Source: Pseudomonadota bacterium
GTDB taxonomy: Bacteria > Pseudomonadota > Gammaproteobacteria > Steroidobacterales > Steroidobacteraceae
NCBI GenBank assembly: GCA_016703895.1
Contig: JADJBE010000003.1
Coordinates: 186,001-250,000 of the forward strand
DNA: 64,000 bases
Reading direction: 5' to 3'
The translations under genes were made by a program, and so were the position numbers. This document shows positions 17,565 through 27,600 of this stretch, piece after piece (positions within the stretch are counted from its first letter, which is position 1; each line of letters starts with the position of its first letter). The notes under the pieces are model-generated. The model had not been told where the DNA came from. It ran no database searches and saw only the letters and a program-made list of their open reading frames with translations.

Positions 17565-17901
17565 CGACGAATTACCGGCTATTCCGGGTAAGCGGTATTT
17601 CACCATTGGCGAAGTCAGCGAACTCTGTGGCGTGAAGCCACACGTGCTGCGATATTGGGAGCAAGAGTTCCCACAGCTGAAGCCCGTCAAGCGTCGCGGT
17701 AATCGGCGCTACTATCAGCGGCAGGACGTGCTCATCATCCGCCAGATTCGCAGTTTGCTGTACGAGCAAGGCTTCACCATTGGTGGTGCGCGTAACAAGC
17801 TGGGCGGTGAGGAAGCCAAGAGCGACGTCAGCCAGAGCCAGCAGATCGTCAAGCAGATGCGGCTCGAGCTCGAAGAACTCCTGAAGATCCTGCGTCGCTG
17901 A
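17545..17901 (+). CDS. MerR-family DNA-binding protein
   Basis: About 118 residues with one N-terminal winged-helix MerR domain (KRYFTIGEVSELCGVKPHVLRYWEQEFPQL, RRYYQRQDVLIIRQIRSLL) and a C-terminal dimerisation coiled coil (QQIVKQMRLELEELLKILRR). No effector domain or metal-binding cysteines are visible. ATG 17545 lies within the last codons of ihfA, so the two are translationally coupled. This MerR gene following ihfA and preceding tRNA-Pro is conserved in many gammaproteobacteria; its regulon is not known to me. Confidence 0.9.
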   Translation: MLEAKNNDELPAIPGKRYFTIGEVSELCGVKPHVLRYWEQEFPQLKPVKRRGNRRYYQRQDVLIIRQIRSLLYEQGFTIGGARNKLGGEEAKSDVSQSQQIVKQMRLELEELLKILRR

Positions 17902-17912
17902 GCCGTGCGCGC

Positions 17913-17928
17913 ACCCGCTCGAGCGGGT
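17913..17928 (+). terminator. Perfect 16-bp palindrome before tRNA-Pro
   Basis: ACCCGCTC followed directly by GAGCGGGT is perfectly self-complementary, then comes ATCATTTG. It could form a short hairpin ending the pheST-ihfA-merR transcript or act as a protein site near the tRNA promoter. The T-run is weak, so the terminator assignment is tentative. Confidence 0.4.
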
Positions 17929-17963
17929 ATCATTTGTCGGTCGGCTTTCCGGAAGTCCATCGT

Positions 17964-18040
17964 CGGGACGTGGCGCAGCCTGGTAGCGCACTTGCATGGG
18001 GTGCAAGGGGTCGGAGGTTCAAATCCTCTCGTCCCGACCA
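17964..18040 (+). tRNA. tRNA-Pro (anticodon GGG)
   Basis: A 77-base cloverleaf with acceptor arms CGGGACG/CGTCCCG, D-arm GCGCAGCCTGGTAGCGC, anticodon stem CTTGC/GCAAG around loop ATGGGGT (anticodon GGG, proline), T-arm GGAGGTTCAAATCCTC, and an encoded CCA. The location after the MerR gene is the usual one. Confidence 0.97.
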
Positions 18041-18059
18041 ATTCCGCTGGGAGTCATAA

Positions 18060-18845
18060 ATTCTTTCTAACAAAGTCGCAATCGTAACCGGTGGCTCGCG
18101 CGGCATTGGTCGGGCGATTGCGCTCGACTTTGCGCGCGCCGGGGCCGAGCTGGTGTTAGTAGCGATGGCGCCAGATTCGCTGGCCGAGTCGCGCCAGGCG
18201 GTGCAGGCTGCGGGGGTCGCAACGGTCCGGCCGCCGGTTGCGGTCGCCGTCGATCTGCGCGTGCCGATGGCGGCGCCGCTGGTGCGCCAACGCGCGCTCG
18301 AAGCCTTCGGACGGATCGACATTCTGGTCAACTGCGCCGGGGCGACCAAGGTCGGCGATTTCCTCTCTTTCGACGACGCCGATTGGGACGATGGTTTTGC
18401 GCTCAAATTTTCAGCCGCACGCCGGCTTGCCGCAGTGTGTTGGGATGACCTGAAATCGAGTTCAGGCAATATCCTCAATATCGTCGGCAGCGCCGGACGG
18501 ACGCCGGGTGCTGACTATGCGATCGGCGGCTCGGTCAACGCTGCCATGCTCGCGCTGACCAAGGCGCTTGCAGCGCGTGGACTGCAGGATAACGTTCGGG
18601 TCAACGCGATCAATCCGGGTCCCGTGCGGACCGATCGGCACGCACGGCGTATTGCCCAGCTCATGGCAGACCAGGCTATCGACCAGGCACAGGCAGAAGC
18701 GTTGCTGCGTCAATCTTTCGGCGTAACGCGCTTTGGCGACCCGGAGGACATTGCCGCGTTGGCCACTTTCGTGGTCTCCGAGCGGGGCAAGTTGTTACAC
18801 GGTTCGCTGCTCGACATCGATGGTGGGCTGACCAAGACGATTTGA
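18060..18845 (+). CDS. Short-chain dehydrogenase-like protein, possible ATT start, no catalytic Lys at the usual place
   Basis: A Rossmann-fold SDR of about 261 residues if begun at ATT 18060. The nucleotide-binding motif is intact (KVAIVTGGSRGIGRAIALDF), as is NCAG. The active-site region reads NIVGSAGRTPGADYAIGGSV: the Tyr is present, but the Lys four residues later is replaced by Gly, so normal SDR chemistry is doubtful. The C-terminus (INPGPVRTDRHARR, LLHGSLLDIDGG) is typical. No ATG, GTG or TTG gives the full N-terminus; an in-frame TAA lies just before ATT, which follows GGGAG by six bases. Either ATT is used, or a base error hides the start. A start further inside would lose the cofactor motif. 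Confidence 0.75.
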   Translation: MLSNKVAIVTGGSRGIGRAIALDFARAGAELVLVAMAPDSLAESRQAVQAAGVATVRPPVAVAVDLRVPMAAPLVRQRALEAFGRIDILVNCAGATKVGDFLSFDDADWDDGFALKFSAARRLAAVCWDDLKSSSGNILNIVGSAGRTPGADYAIGGSVNAAMLALTKALAARGLQDNVRVNAINPGPVRTDRHARRIAQLMADQAIDQAQAEALLRQSFGVTRFGDPEDIAALATFVVSERGKLLHGSLLDIDGGLTKTI

Positions 18846-18868
18846 CGCAATGCTGGCTGACTCGTACT

Positions 18869-19405
18869 TCAGAAACTGAGCAGCGCTTGTATCGGTACGC
18901 CGTCGGTCGTTAGCTTTGAAGAACCACCGAGTGCCGGCAGTTCGATCACGAAGGCGGCTGCGATGACGTTTGCGCCGACTCCGCGCAGCAGTTGAACGGC
19001 GGCGGCTGCTGAACCCCCGGTGGCAATCAGATCGTCCAGCAGCAGTACCCGTTCGCCGGCACGGATTGCGTCGGTATGCATTTCGATTGCATCGATGCCG
19101 TATTCCAGCGAGTAGGCGACGCTTACGGTGGTATGGGGCAGCTTGCCTTTCTTGCGGATCGGCACGAAGCCGGCACCAAGCCCGTACGCCACTGCACCGC
19201 CCAGAATGAACCCGCGTGCCTCGATTCCGGCCACCTTGTCGATGCCGGCATCGCGCCACGGTCGCACCAGCTCGCGAATGATGATGGCAAACGCCTGGGC
19301 GTCATTGAGCAGCGTGGTGATGTCACGGAACTGTACGCCCGGCTGCGGATAGTCTGGGATAACGCGGATCGCGCGCTGCAGTAGTTGGCGTTCGGTCTCA
19401 TTCAC
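18869..19405 (-). CDS. apt: Adenine phosphoribosyltransferase
   Basis: A purine-salvage enzyme that makes AMP from adenine and PRPP. At 178 residues it matches the family. Key segments are PDYPQPGVQFRDITTLL at the N-terminus, the flexible-loop region (VPIRKKGKLP) and the PRPP-binding motif (RVLLLDDLIATGGSAAAAV). It starts at GTG 19405 (NETERQLLQ follows); the nearby ATG is out of frame. Divergent from the L,D-transpeptidase gene, convergent with the SDR. Confidence 0.96.
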   Translation of the reverse strand: MNETERQLLQRAIRVIPDYPQPGVQFRDITTLLNDAQAFAIIIRELVRPWRDAGIDKVAGIEARGFILGGAVAYGLGAGFVPIRKKGKLPHTTVSVAYSLEYGIDAIEMHTDAIRAGERVLLLDDLIATGGSAAAAVQLLRGVGANVIAAAFVIELPALGGSSKLTTDGVPIQALLSF

Positions 19406-19479
19406 GGCATAAAGTGTAGGGATTACGCCTGACTGTGCCTAGAATGCAGTTCTCGAACGGCGGCGGCGGAGGCTATGGG

Positions 19480-20540
19480 ATGCGATTTTCTGGGTCTGCG
19501 ACAGGTTTTGCCACGGCGGTCAGCATAGCGATTGTGGCAATCGGCGGCATGGCGCGCGCCGCCCAATTCGAGCTAACAGATGAATCGACGGCGATAGTCG
19601 GTAGTCTCGAGCGGATCACGGCTAAATTTGAGGACTCGCTGCCGGATCTGGCGCGCACCCACAGTTTGGGCTACGAAGAGATCCAGCGCGCCAATCCTGG
19701 AGTCGACGTCTGGCTGCCTGGTGCGGGCGTCGAGATCGTCCTGCCGGGCAAGCGCGTGCTGCCGCCGGGACCGCGCGAAGGCATCGTGATCAACCTGCCA
19801 GAGCATCGACTGTATTATTTTCCAAAAGCCAAACGTGGCCAGCCGCAGGTTGTCTATACCTATCCAGTGAGTATTGGCAAGATGGATTGGCAGACCCCGC
19901 TGGTGCTACCAAGATCGTCAGCAAGCGTGCCAATCCCATCTGGTATCCGCCCGATTCGGTGCGCAAGGAGCACGCGGACCGAGGCGAACCGCTACCGCGT
20001 GCCGTGCCGGCAGGGCCGGACAATCCGCTCGGCAACTACGCGATGCGGCTCGGTATTCCGGGCGGCGCGTATCTGTTGCACGGCACTAACAATCCACTTG
20101 CGGTCGGCATGGCCGTGACGCACGGTTGCATTCGCATGTACCCAGAGGACATCGAGGCGCTTTATCCCAAAGTTCCGGTAGGCACGCCGGTGCGGTTGAT
20201 CAACGAGCCGGTGAAAGTCGCGCGGCTTGACGGACAGGTTTGGCTCGAAGTGCATCCGCCGGTCGATGCGGAGGGTCAGACCGTGACGCCGCATCTACCC
20301 ACCTTCGAGGCTCGGTTGGACACCGTGTTGGGTGAGAGCGAGGCGGTGGTCAACTGGGAGATCGCGCAGGCTGCGCTCCTGGCGGCCAATGGGCTGCCGG
20401 TCATGGTTGGCTTGGAGTTGCTGCCAGAGTCCGATCCGCTCCAGAACGGCGGTGACGCGCCGTCTGCCGCCCCCGAGTCGTCTGCCGCCCCAGAGTCGTC
20501 GGTGGCGACTGCGCCCCCGGCCAGCTCGAGCGGCGATTGA
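19480..20540 (+). CDS. Periplasmic L,D-transpeptidase (YkuD domain), with a one-base deletion
   Basis: A signal peptide (FATAVSIAIVAIGGMARA) is followed by a LysM-like segment (LPDLARTHSLGYEEIQRANPG), the YkuD catalytic domain (GIVINLPEHRLYYFP to the active site HGTNNPLAVGMAVTHGCIRMY with the nucleophilic Cys) and a low-complexity Ala/Pro/Ser tail. This is the ErfK/YbiS type, which links peptidoglycan to itself or to lipoprotein. The frame breaks at about 19902: IGKMDWQTPL is continued by GATKIVSKRANPIWYPP only if a G is added to the GG run. Start ATG 19480 is preceded by GGAGG; ATG 19444 upstream is less likely. The stop overlaps the next start as TTGA. Confidence 0.88.
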
Positions 20541-21997
20541 GCGTTGCCGAGACCGAGCCGCGGCTGCGGCCGTTGCCGCTGCTGATCGGGCCGGCGATCT
20601 TTCTACTGACTGTACTCACAGCGCCGCCCACGGACTTCGCACCGGCGGCCTGGCCAGTTGCCGGCCTCGCAGCATGGATGGCGATCTGGTGGGCAACCGA
20701 GGCGGTCCCACTGGCCGCGACCTCGCTGCTGCCGCTGATTCTGCTGCCACTGATTGGCGTGCCTAACCCTTCCGCCGCGATCGCCGAATACGCCAGCAGC
20801 TCAGTTTTCCTGATCCTGGGTGGATTTCTGTTGGCGCTGGCCATGGAGCGTTGGAACCTCCATAAGCGCATTGCCTTCAATATCGTGCTCCTGGTTGGGC
20901 GCGAACCGCGGCGTCTCGTGCTTGGCATGCTGATCGCTTGCGCGGCCTTGAGTATGTGGGTCTCGAATACGTCGACCGCATTGATGATGCTGCCGGTGGC
21001 GCTCTCAGTGGCGCTGATCGTTACGCGCGACGGCGAACCCTCCGGCCCTGATGAGCGCAACTTCGTGGCGTGTCTGCTGCTGGCAGTGGCCTATGGCGCG
21101 ACGATCGGCGGCCTCGGTTCCTTGATCGGCACGCCGACCAACGCGCTGGTTCAAGGCTATATGAAGACCAACTTCGACTTTGACCTGAGCTTCGTCGACT
21201 GGTTGAAGTTCGGCATACCGACGGTCGTATTGTTAGTACCGCTGGCCTGGATTGCGATGGTCCGGTTTGCGCTACCGTTCCAGTTGCCGGCGGAGACCGA
21301 TGCGCACGGCGCGGTTCGCGCAGCGCTCACCGCGTTGGGACCGATGCGACGTGAGGAATACTGCATCGCCGCGGTGTTCGGCCTGGCGGCCTTTGGCTGG
21401 GTGTTCAGGCCGTGGCTAAACGAGTTAGGTCCACTGCAGAAGTTATCCGACATGGGGATCGCGGTGGCCGCAGGCTTGAGCATGTTTGTGATTCCGGCGC
21501 GGCCCGCGCATGGCGGTGGACTACTGCGCTCACAGGATCTGACCCGGATACCGTGGGATGTGTTGCTCCTGTTCGGTGGCGGGCTCGCGTTAGCCGCGGC
21601 AATTCAATCCAGCACGCTAGGGGACACGCTCGGTCAGTATCTGCAAGTGTTCGGCGGTTTGCCATTGATCTTGCTGACCACTGTGATCGTTCTGATCCTG
21701 GTTTTCTGGACCGAGTTGAACAGCAACGTCGCGACAGCCGCCACCTTTATGCCGGTGCTCGCGGCACTGGCGGCCGGGACCGACCACTCGGTGCTGGAAA
21801 TACTCGCGCCGGCCGCAATGGCGTCGTCTGCGGGCTTCATGTTGCCGGTAGGCACGCCGCCAAGCGCGATTGTGTTCGCGACGCGCAAGGTCGCGCTCAA
21901 GCAGATGCTACGAGCCGGCTTTCTGATCGACGTGATCGCCGTGGTCGTCATCGTGATCGTCGGTTACCTGACCGTACCGTTGATCGCGCACCGCTGA
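20537..21997 (+). CDS. DASS/SLC13-family anion (dicarboxylate) transporter
   Basis: About 486 residues with 11 or so hydrophobic segments. It shows the family signature (ISMWVSNTSTALMMLPVAL-type sequence near residue 140, ACAALSMWVSNTSTALMM) and a second repeat with FWTELNSNVATAATFMPV and ASSAGFMLPVGTPPSAIVF. These two repeats form the sodium and substrate sites in SLC13 proteins. Likely substrates are C4-dicarboxylates or related anions. Translation starts at TTG, overlapping the stop of the transpeptidase (TTGA). Convergent with the next SDR gene. Confidence 0.9.
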   Translation: MSVAETEPRLRPLPLLIGPAIFLLTVLTAPPTDFAPAAWPVAGLAAWMAIWWATEAVPLAATSLLPLILLPLIGVPNPSAAIAEYASSSVFLILGGFLLALAMERWNLHKRIAFNIVLLVGREPRRLVLGMLIACAALSMWVSNTSTALMMLPVALSVALIVTRDGEPSGPDERNFVACLLLAVAYGATIGGLGSLIGTPTNALVQGYMKTNFDFDLSFVDWLKFGIPTVVLLVPLAWIAMVRFALPFQLPAETDAHGAVRAALTALGPMRREEYCIAAVFGLAAFGWVFRPWLNELGPLQKLSDMGIAVAAGLSMFVIPARPAHGGGLLRSQDLTRIPWDVLLLFGGGLALAAAIQSSTLGDTLGQYLQVFGGLPLILLTTVIVLILVFWTELNSNVATAATFMPVLAALAAGTDHSVLEILAPAAMASSAGFMLPVGTPPSAIVFATRKVALKQMLRAGFLIDVIAVVVIVIVGYLTVPLIAHR

Positions 21998-22001
21998 GTC
22001 T

Positions 22002-22775
22002 TCAGACCAGCGCGACCGTGTGCGCACCATCCACTGGCAGCACGACACCGTTGATATATGAACCGGCGTCGCTGGCGAGCAGCAGCACCGGCCCGACTAA
22101 CTCGTGCAGCTCGCCCGTTCGTCCAGAAGGGGAGCGGTTCGCGAGTGCCTTGCCGGCGTCAGATGCAAAAAACTCGTCATTCATTTCTGTCACGCACCAA
22201 CCGGGTGCAATCGAATTGACACGGATCCCGCTGCGTCCGAGCTCGAGCGCCAGTACCCGGGTGAGCTGAATGACCGCAGCTTTTGAGGCCGCGTAGGACG
22301 CGTAACCCACGCCTGCGCCGAGGCCAAGGATGGATGCGATATTGACGATGCTGCCAGGACGCTTGGCGGCCAGTAGCCGCCGCGCTGCTTCTTGCGTGAG
22401 ATCCCACACGCCTTCGAAGTTTGTCGCCATTACTTTGTCACGCGATGCGGCATCGGTCGACATGAAGCGACTGGGTTCGGCGACGCCGGCATTGTTGATC
22501 AGGATACTGACGGTATCCGCGAGCTGTTCGGCGCGGTCGAAGGCGGCGCGAATCGACTCACTATCGGTGACATCAAGTTCCACCGCATGTGCTTGTCCGC
22601 CTGCTGCCACGATATCGGTAACCACCGCCTGGAGTCGATCGATTCGACGCGCCGCTGCAATGACTGTGGCGCCTGATTGGGCGAGCGCCAGCGCCAACGC
22701 TGCGCCAATGCCGCTCGAGGCGCCAGTGACCAGGGCAGTGCGGCCGTCGAGGCGGAATCGTTCCAGTGGTAGCAT
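22002..22775 (-). CDS. Short-chain dehydrogenase/reductase
   Basis: A classical SDR of 257 residues with TGASSGIGAALALAL, NNAGVAEPS, the catalytic Ser (IVNIASILG), YASYAASKAAVIQL (Tyr and Lys both present) and the IAPGWCVTEM loop. It resembles gluconate 5-dehydrogenase and 3-oxoacyl reductase types, but the substrate cannot be read from sequence. Divergently transcribed from the lipocalin-like gene with a 46-base gap, so a shared promoter region is likely. Confidence 0.92.
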   Translation of the reverse strand: MLPLERFRLDGRTALVTGASSGIGAALALALAQSGATVIAAARRIDRLQAVVTDIVAAGGQAHAVELDVTDSESIRAAFDRAEQLADTVSILINNAGVAEPSRFMSTDAASRDKVMATNFEGVWDLTQEAARRLLAAKRPGSIVNIASILGLGAGVGYASYAASKAAVIQLTRVLALELGRSGIRVNSIAPGWCVTEMNDEFFASDAGKALANRSPSGRTGELHELVGPVLLLASDAGSYINGVVLPVDGAHTVALV

Positions 22776-22821
22776 GGTCCCAGTCTTCCCTATAAGAAGC
22801 TTGTTGGTCTATGAGGATCGC

Positions 22822-23274
22822 ATGAACGACGCAGAAAAGGCACTGCGACAAGGCTTGATCGGCGCTTGGCTGCTGGAGAGCTGGGAGGTTGAGTATGGCG
22901 ACGGTCGTATTACGCAGCCGTTCGGCGCTGATGCGCACGGCCTGATCATCTACGCGGCCGACGGTTGGATGAGCGCCACGATGAGCGCCAGCGCGCGCAC
23001 GTCGCTGGATGCGGCGACACCCGCCGCCTCGAGTCTCGAGTCGCGCGCTGCGGTGTTCGCGGAATACCTGGCCTATGGCGGCCGTTGGTCGCTGCAAGGC
23101 GAGACGATCGTTCACCGCGTAACGCACTCGGTGAACCCAGTCTTGATCGGTACCAGCCAACGGCGGGACGCCAGTCTGGTGGGTGACGCCTTGTTGTTGC
23201 AGGCCGTCGAGCCGCTGCCGCGGCCACGCACGCACCGGATTCGCTGGCGGCGGGCAAGCGGCTCGGCGAAGTGA
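22822..23274 (+). CDS. Lipocalin-like domain protein
   Basis: A 150-residue protein with the pattern of the lipocalin-like PF13924 family: LIGAWLLESWEVEYGDGR, PFGADAHGLIIYAADGWMSATM, FAEYLAYGGRWSLQGETIVHRV and DALLLQAVEP. No signal peptide is visible. The family is often next to SDR and other lipid or polyketide-type enzymes, as here, but its role is poorly defined. Its stop abuts the convergent S41 protease stop with no gap. Confidence 0.82.
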   Translation: MNDAEKALRQGLIGAWLLESWEVEYGDGRITQPFGADAHGLIIYAADGWMSATMSASARTSLDAATPAASSLESRAAVFAEYLAYGGRWSLQGETIVHRVTHSVNPVLIGTSQRRDASLVGDALLLQAVEPLPRPRTHRIRWRRASGSAK

Positions 23275-24654
23275 TTAGTAGGTATCTGGCAGCAGTCGCT
23301 GATCGAGCGACGGTTTGCTCGTCGGCCTGAGCGCGCCAGGGTCCGCTTTCCGCTGTGTTGCCGCCACGCTGGCGCAGCATACGCCGTTGTTCAGCCAACC
23401 GATCGCACTCGCTGTCATGCCTTCCGCGGTGTCGCCCTGCGGTCGCAAGAGATCGTCGTCGCTCAAGCAGAATGCATCGTTGTAGCGTGCGTCTGGCAGA
23501 CCGTCGAAGTAGTCGCCGTCACCATCACGATTGAGATTCTGAAACGTCACCAGGCGCAAGCGGGTGTCGCAGTCCGCGCCGAGATCGAATGCAAATTGTC
23601 CCACCGGTTTGCCGAAAGTCCGGCCTCCGACAATGGCGACGTCGGCATAGGGGGCCAGCGAGTTGATGACGAGCTCACTGGCCGACGCGCTGCTGCCCGT
23701 GGTAATGAATGCAATGCGCGTTGCTTGAATAGCCTCGGCCCGGCTGAGGAAGTTCACGCTGATTTCATCACGCGTCTTGCTGGTGTTCAAACGCGTGCGA
23801 TATTGCAGCTGGCCGATCCGTCCTGCGGAGAGCAGGTCAGACAAGAGCTCCGCGGTTGCGACCAGACCACCGCCGTTGTAACGCAGGTCGACAACCAAGT
23901 CGGTGACGTTATTGGCGCGAAAACTCGCAAAGGCACTACGCAGCTGCGAGTCCGCGGTCGACACGAAAGTGCGTAGCTGCAGATAGCCCAGGGGCGTCAG
24001 GCCAGTCCGCGCGATGAGGCGTGTGGCGGGCACCGGGTTGAGCGAAAAAGTTCGTTTGGTGACGGTGCGCTCAACCGTGTTGCCGGCAACCGTGCGGACT
24101 CGAAACGACCGCGAGATGCCAGCCTCAGACGGTCCAAACGCATTGCTCAGTCCTTCCGCGCTCGCGAGTAAACTGGCCATCGATTGCAGCGTTGTGCTGG
24201 ATGTGCCGACGGCCAGTATTTCATCACCGCGCGTGAAACCCGCATTGGCGGCGGCGGAGTTCTCGAACACCTGAGTGATGAACAAGCGCGTGTTGTTGTC
24301 GCGGACTGTTGTGCCGATGCCAAAGCCAACCGACTCGCCCGCCGAAAAAAACTGTTGTTCGTCGGCTATCGAGGCGATGTAACTGAAGAACCGATCGCGG
24401 TTCTGGCTACGCGCCGTCGCTGTGAGTTGGTCGAGTAGTTCCTCTGCCGAGGGGAACTGTGCCAGCTGGACTGCGGCGGGCAGCGTGTCGGCGAATAAAT
24501 ACCACTCGCGGGTTCTATCAAGTACAAACTGCTTCTGATTGGTTACGCCGCAGCTACCGCCGCTACCGACTGGGCCAGTCGTGGTCTCGTTGCCACCACC
24601 ACCCCCACAGGCGGCAATCAGACTGGCGGCGAGTGCGACCAGCAGTACGCGCAT
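23275..24654 (-). CDS. Lipoprotein S41-family (C-terminal processing type) peptidase
   Basis: About 459 residues. The N-terminus is a lipoprotein signal (LLVALAASLIAAC followed by a Gly run), a helical region, a PDZ domain (about 130-215, FITQVFENSAAANAGFTRGDEIL) and an S41 domain with DLVVDLRYNGGG and the nucleophile Ser in FITTGSSASASELVINSL. The ending (GVCCASVAATQRKADPGA) contains a vicinal Cys pair. Likely a lipid-anchored periplasmic protease. ATG 24654 is chosen because it gives the lipobox; the longer frame overlaps the gene upstream. It begins one base after the stop of the spermidine-synthase-like gene, so the two are probably co-transcribed. Confidence 0.88.
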   Translation of the reverse strand: MRVLLVALAASLIAACGGGGGNETTTGPVGSGGSCGVTNQKQFVLDRTREWYLFADTLPAAVQLAQFPSAEELLDQLTATARSQNRDRFFSYIASIADEQQFFSAGESVGFGIGTTVRDNNTRLFITQVFENSAAANAGFTRGDEILAVGTSSTTLQSMASLLASAEGLSNAFGPSEAGISRSFRVRTVAGNTVERTVTKRTFSLNPVPATRLIARTGLTPLGYLQLRTFVSTADSQLRSAFASFRANNVTDLVVDLRYNGGGLVATAELLSDLLSAGRIGQLQYRTRLNTSKTRDEISVNFLSRAEAIQATRIAFITTGSSASASELVINSLAPYADVAIVGGRTFGKPVGQFAFDLGADCDTRLRLVTFQNLNRDGDGDYFDGLPDARYNDAFCLSDDDLLRPQGDTAEGMTASAIGWLNNGVCCASVAATQRKADPGALRPTSKPSLDQRLLPDTY

Positions 24655-24655
24655 G

Positions 24656-27600
24656 TCACGACCCGAGTCGAGCAAGCCCGACGCCAAGTTGTGTCCGTAT
24701 CTGTTCGACACGCTCTTTGTTGGCGCCGGCCTGGGCTTCGGCATTGCGCAGCAGTTCCAGTGCGCTCTGTACATTGGAGCGCGCCTCCTCGCGTTCTGCT
24801 GGGCCGCGCGTCGCAGCAATCGCCAACGTCATGCGGCCATACATTGCGACCGATTCGATCAGCACATCGGGTCGTTCCGCGGCGAGTGCCGCTCGGGCGC
24901 GCAACGCATACAGGCCGACACCGGGCGTGACGACGGCTAAACGATCGATCAGGATGATTGCTTCATCGCCCAGTTGTCGTTTTCGCCCCGGCGTCGTTAC
25001 GCGCCCGCGCCAGTCGGCACGTAACTGCGCAGCTTCCAGGTACCATGGGTCGGTCCAGCGCGCTTGCGCCAGTTTAGTATCGAGCGCTGACAACCCCGCC
25101 CAGTCGTTTGCACCCGCAAGCCGCGTGCCAGTGATCACGGCCGCTGCACCGGCGGTGAGTTTCTCCGCATCGATCAGCAACTCGCTGCTGGCCCTACCGG
25201 AAGCGATCTCGCCCAGTCGCGAACGTACCAGCTCATAGCGCAGGAGTTCGCTGTCCTCGCGCATGAACGCGGCTTCTCGAATGGCCTGCATACCCGCCTC
25301 ATTGCGGCCAGCGACGGACACGCCGAGCGCGCGGACATAGTCGCCTTGCGCAGTATCACCCAAAGCAGCACCGATCCGTTTGATGCGGTCCGCCAGGCTC
25401 GCATCGAGCGGCGCGAAAGCTGCCAGACGACGCGCGATATAGTCGAACGCCAGGGCTCCGCCTAGCTCTCGATAGACGAAACTGTCGGGCCGTTGCAGCG
25501 GATCGTAGGGAGCGAGGATGCGACCCGTGGCGTCCGGTGACATGCCGCGCCCCAACTCATAGACACTCGAAGTGGCCATTCGATTATTGTTGTCGGTGAT
25601 CAACGATGCGCCACTCGCCAGCTCGCGCACGCCGCTGGCGTCGAGCACCAGTGCGGCGACCAGGTCCTCGACCGTATTGATGCCGAAGCGGGCGTAGTGC
25701 AATGGTGTGCGGCGCAGCGGCAGGCCGGTGGCAGCCATTTGGCGCTCAATATCCAGCGGTTTGGTGGCGGCAACGAAGACTAGCGTTGCCGGGTCTGGTC
25801 GATAGACGCGCAGCTCGTCGAACACATCCAGCAGTGTCGCCGACAATGAGCGCAACAGGCGCTCATCGAGAAAAGCCACGTTCATCCATTGGACGAACAC
25901 GCCGTTGTCGGTCATATGGTCACGTGCGAGCTGCATGAACTCGCGCGTGTACAAATGTGACGCACCCGCCGTCCAAGGGTGTGATGGTTGCGAGACGATC
26001 GCGTCGTATTTCTTCGACGTCAACGACAGCGCCCCGCGCGCATCGTTGGTGATGATCGTGACGCGTGGGTCGGTCAGCGGATCGCGCTTGCGCAATTGCC
26101 GCGTCGCGCGGTTGGCCTCGATCACGAGCGGCTCGAGTTCGATCACATCTACCGACCTGAAGGAGGGTGGGACACCCTCGACGACGACTCCGCCGCCGTA
26201 ACCCACGATGAGCACCGTCTCGGCGCCGGGCCGGGCAATTGCGGTGATCGGCGATAACCAGAACTCGCCGCTGAACCGCGGCAGCGACCCGGGCGCTTCC
26301 ATGAGCGCTTCTGGCAGGCCGTTGGTGCGCAGGGCCAAGCCGCCGTCCTGCTCGAGCACGATGACCGAGGCGCTCTTGCCAATATCGTAGTAGAGCACCT
26401 TGCCCGACGAGTCGATCTGTAGCGGCGACGTCACCAAGAGCTTGTCGGGTACCGCTGGCTGAAACAGAACTGCTAGCGCCAACGCTGCAATTGTTCCCAC
26501 GGTGGCCGCGATCTTGTTAGGACGGGTCAGGGCCCACAAGCCGATGATGCCGAGCGCCGCGCCGGCCAACACGGCAAGCCGGATGGCGCCTTCATAGCGC
26601 AGTGCCGGGATAAGCCAGAATCCGGCCGCCAGTGAGCCCACGATTGCGCCAACGGTGTTCCAGGCGTAGACACGGGCACTGGCCGGTGCAGCGTCGTCGG
26701 CGGTAATGGCAAGAATCCTGACCGCGAGCGGATAAGTAGCGCCGATGCAGATTGTCATCGGCAATAACAAGGCGCCGGCGAACAGCGTATTGAGCGGAAT
26801 GCGCATGCCGAGCACAGTGGTGACGTTCTGCATCAGGCCCGTGCTGGGTGGAATCAGTCGCTCCAGCAGCAGATAGGCCGCCGCCGCCGCCGCCGCGGCT
26901 AACACCAGCGCGTAACCCAGTACCTGGCTGGCCCGCTCGCGTGTGCTGGCCAGCCATGCGCCGATTGCGCCACCGAGCGCAATGCCGGTGAGAAAGCTTG
27001 CGACCATGACACCGAATGCATAGATGCTGCTGCCGAGTACGTGGCTCAGCATCCGGGTCCACAGTACTTCATGAAAAAAGGCGACGGCGCCCGCGAGTAA
27101 CATGAGGGGCAACACCCAGATGCCATCGGGTGGTGCGCGCAACTTGAATTGCACTCGAGCCAGCGTTGCTGCAGTCGCACTCGACTGAGCGGCGCTCTTG
27201 GCGAGCATGGCTGCTAACACAAAGACCAGCACATTGATCGCCGCGCCGGTCCAGACAGTTGCACTTAAACCAAGGTTGGGTAACAACAGAAACGCGGTGA
27301 GCAAAGCGCCCAACACGGCACCCGCTGTGTTGGCGGCGTACAGCACGCCGATGCGCCGACCAATCTGGCTTTCGTCCTGCACGGCATGGCGAGCCAGCAA
27401 GGGCAGGGTCGCGCCCATCAACGTGGTAGGTACGACCAGGGCTGCAAATGCGCCGATGAGATAGAACAGTGACGTGCCCACCTCGGTGCTCGACGGCGGT
27501 GCGGGCTGACCGCCGAAAAAGGCTTGCAGGAGCAGGTTGCTTAACCAGATGCACAAAGGCACTAACAGTACCGCACTGACGGCAATACCCAGCTCCAATA

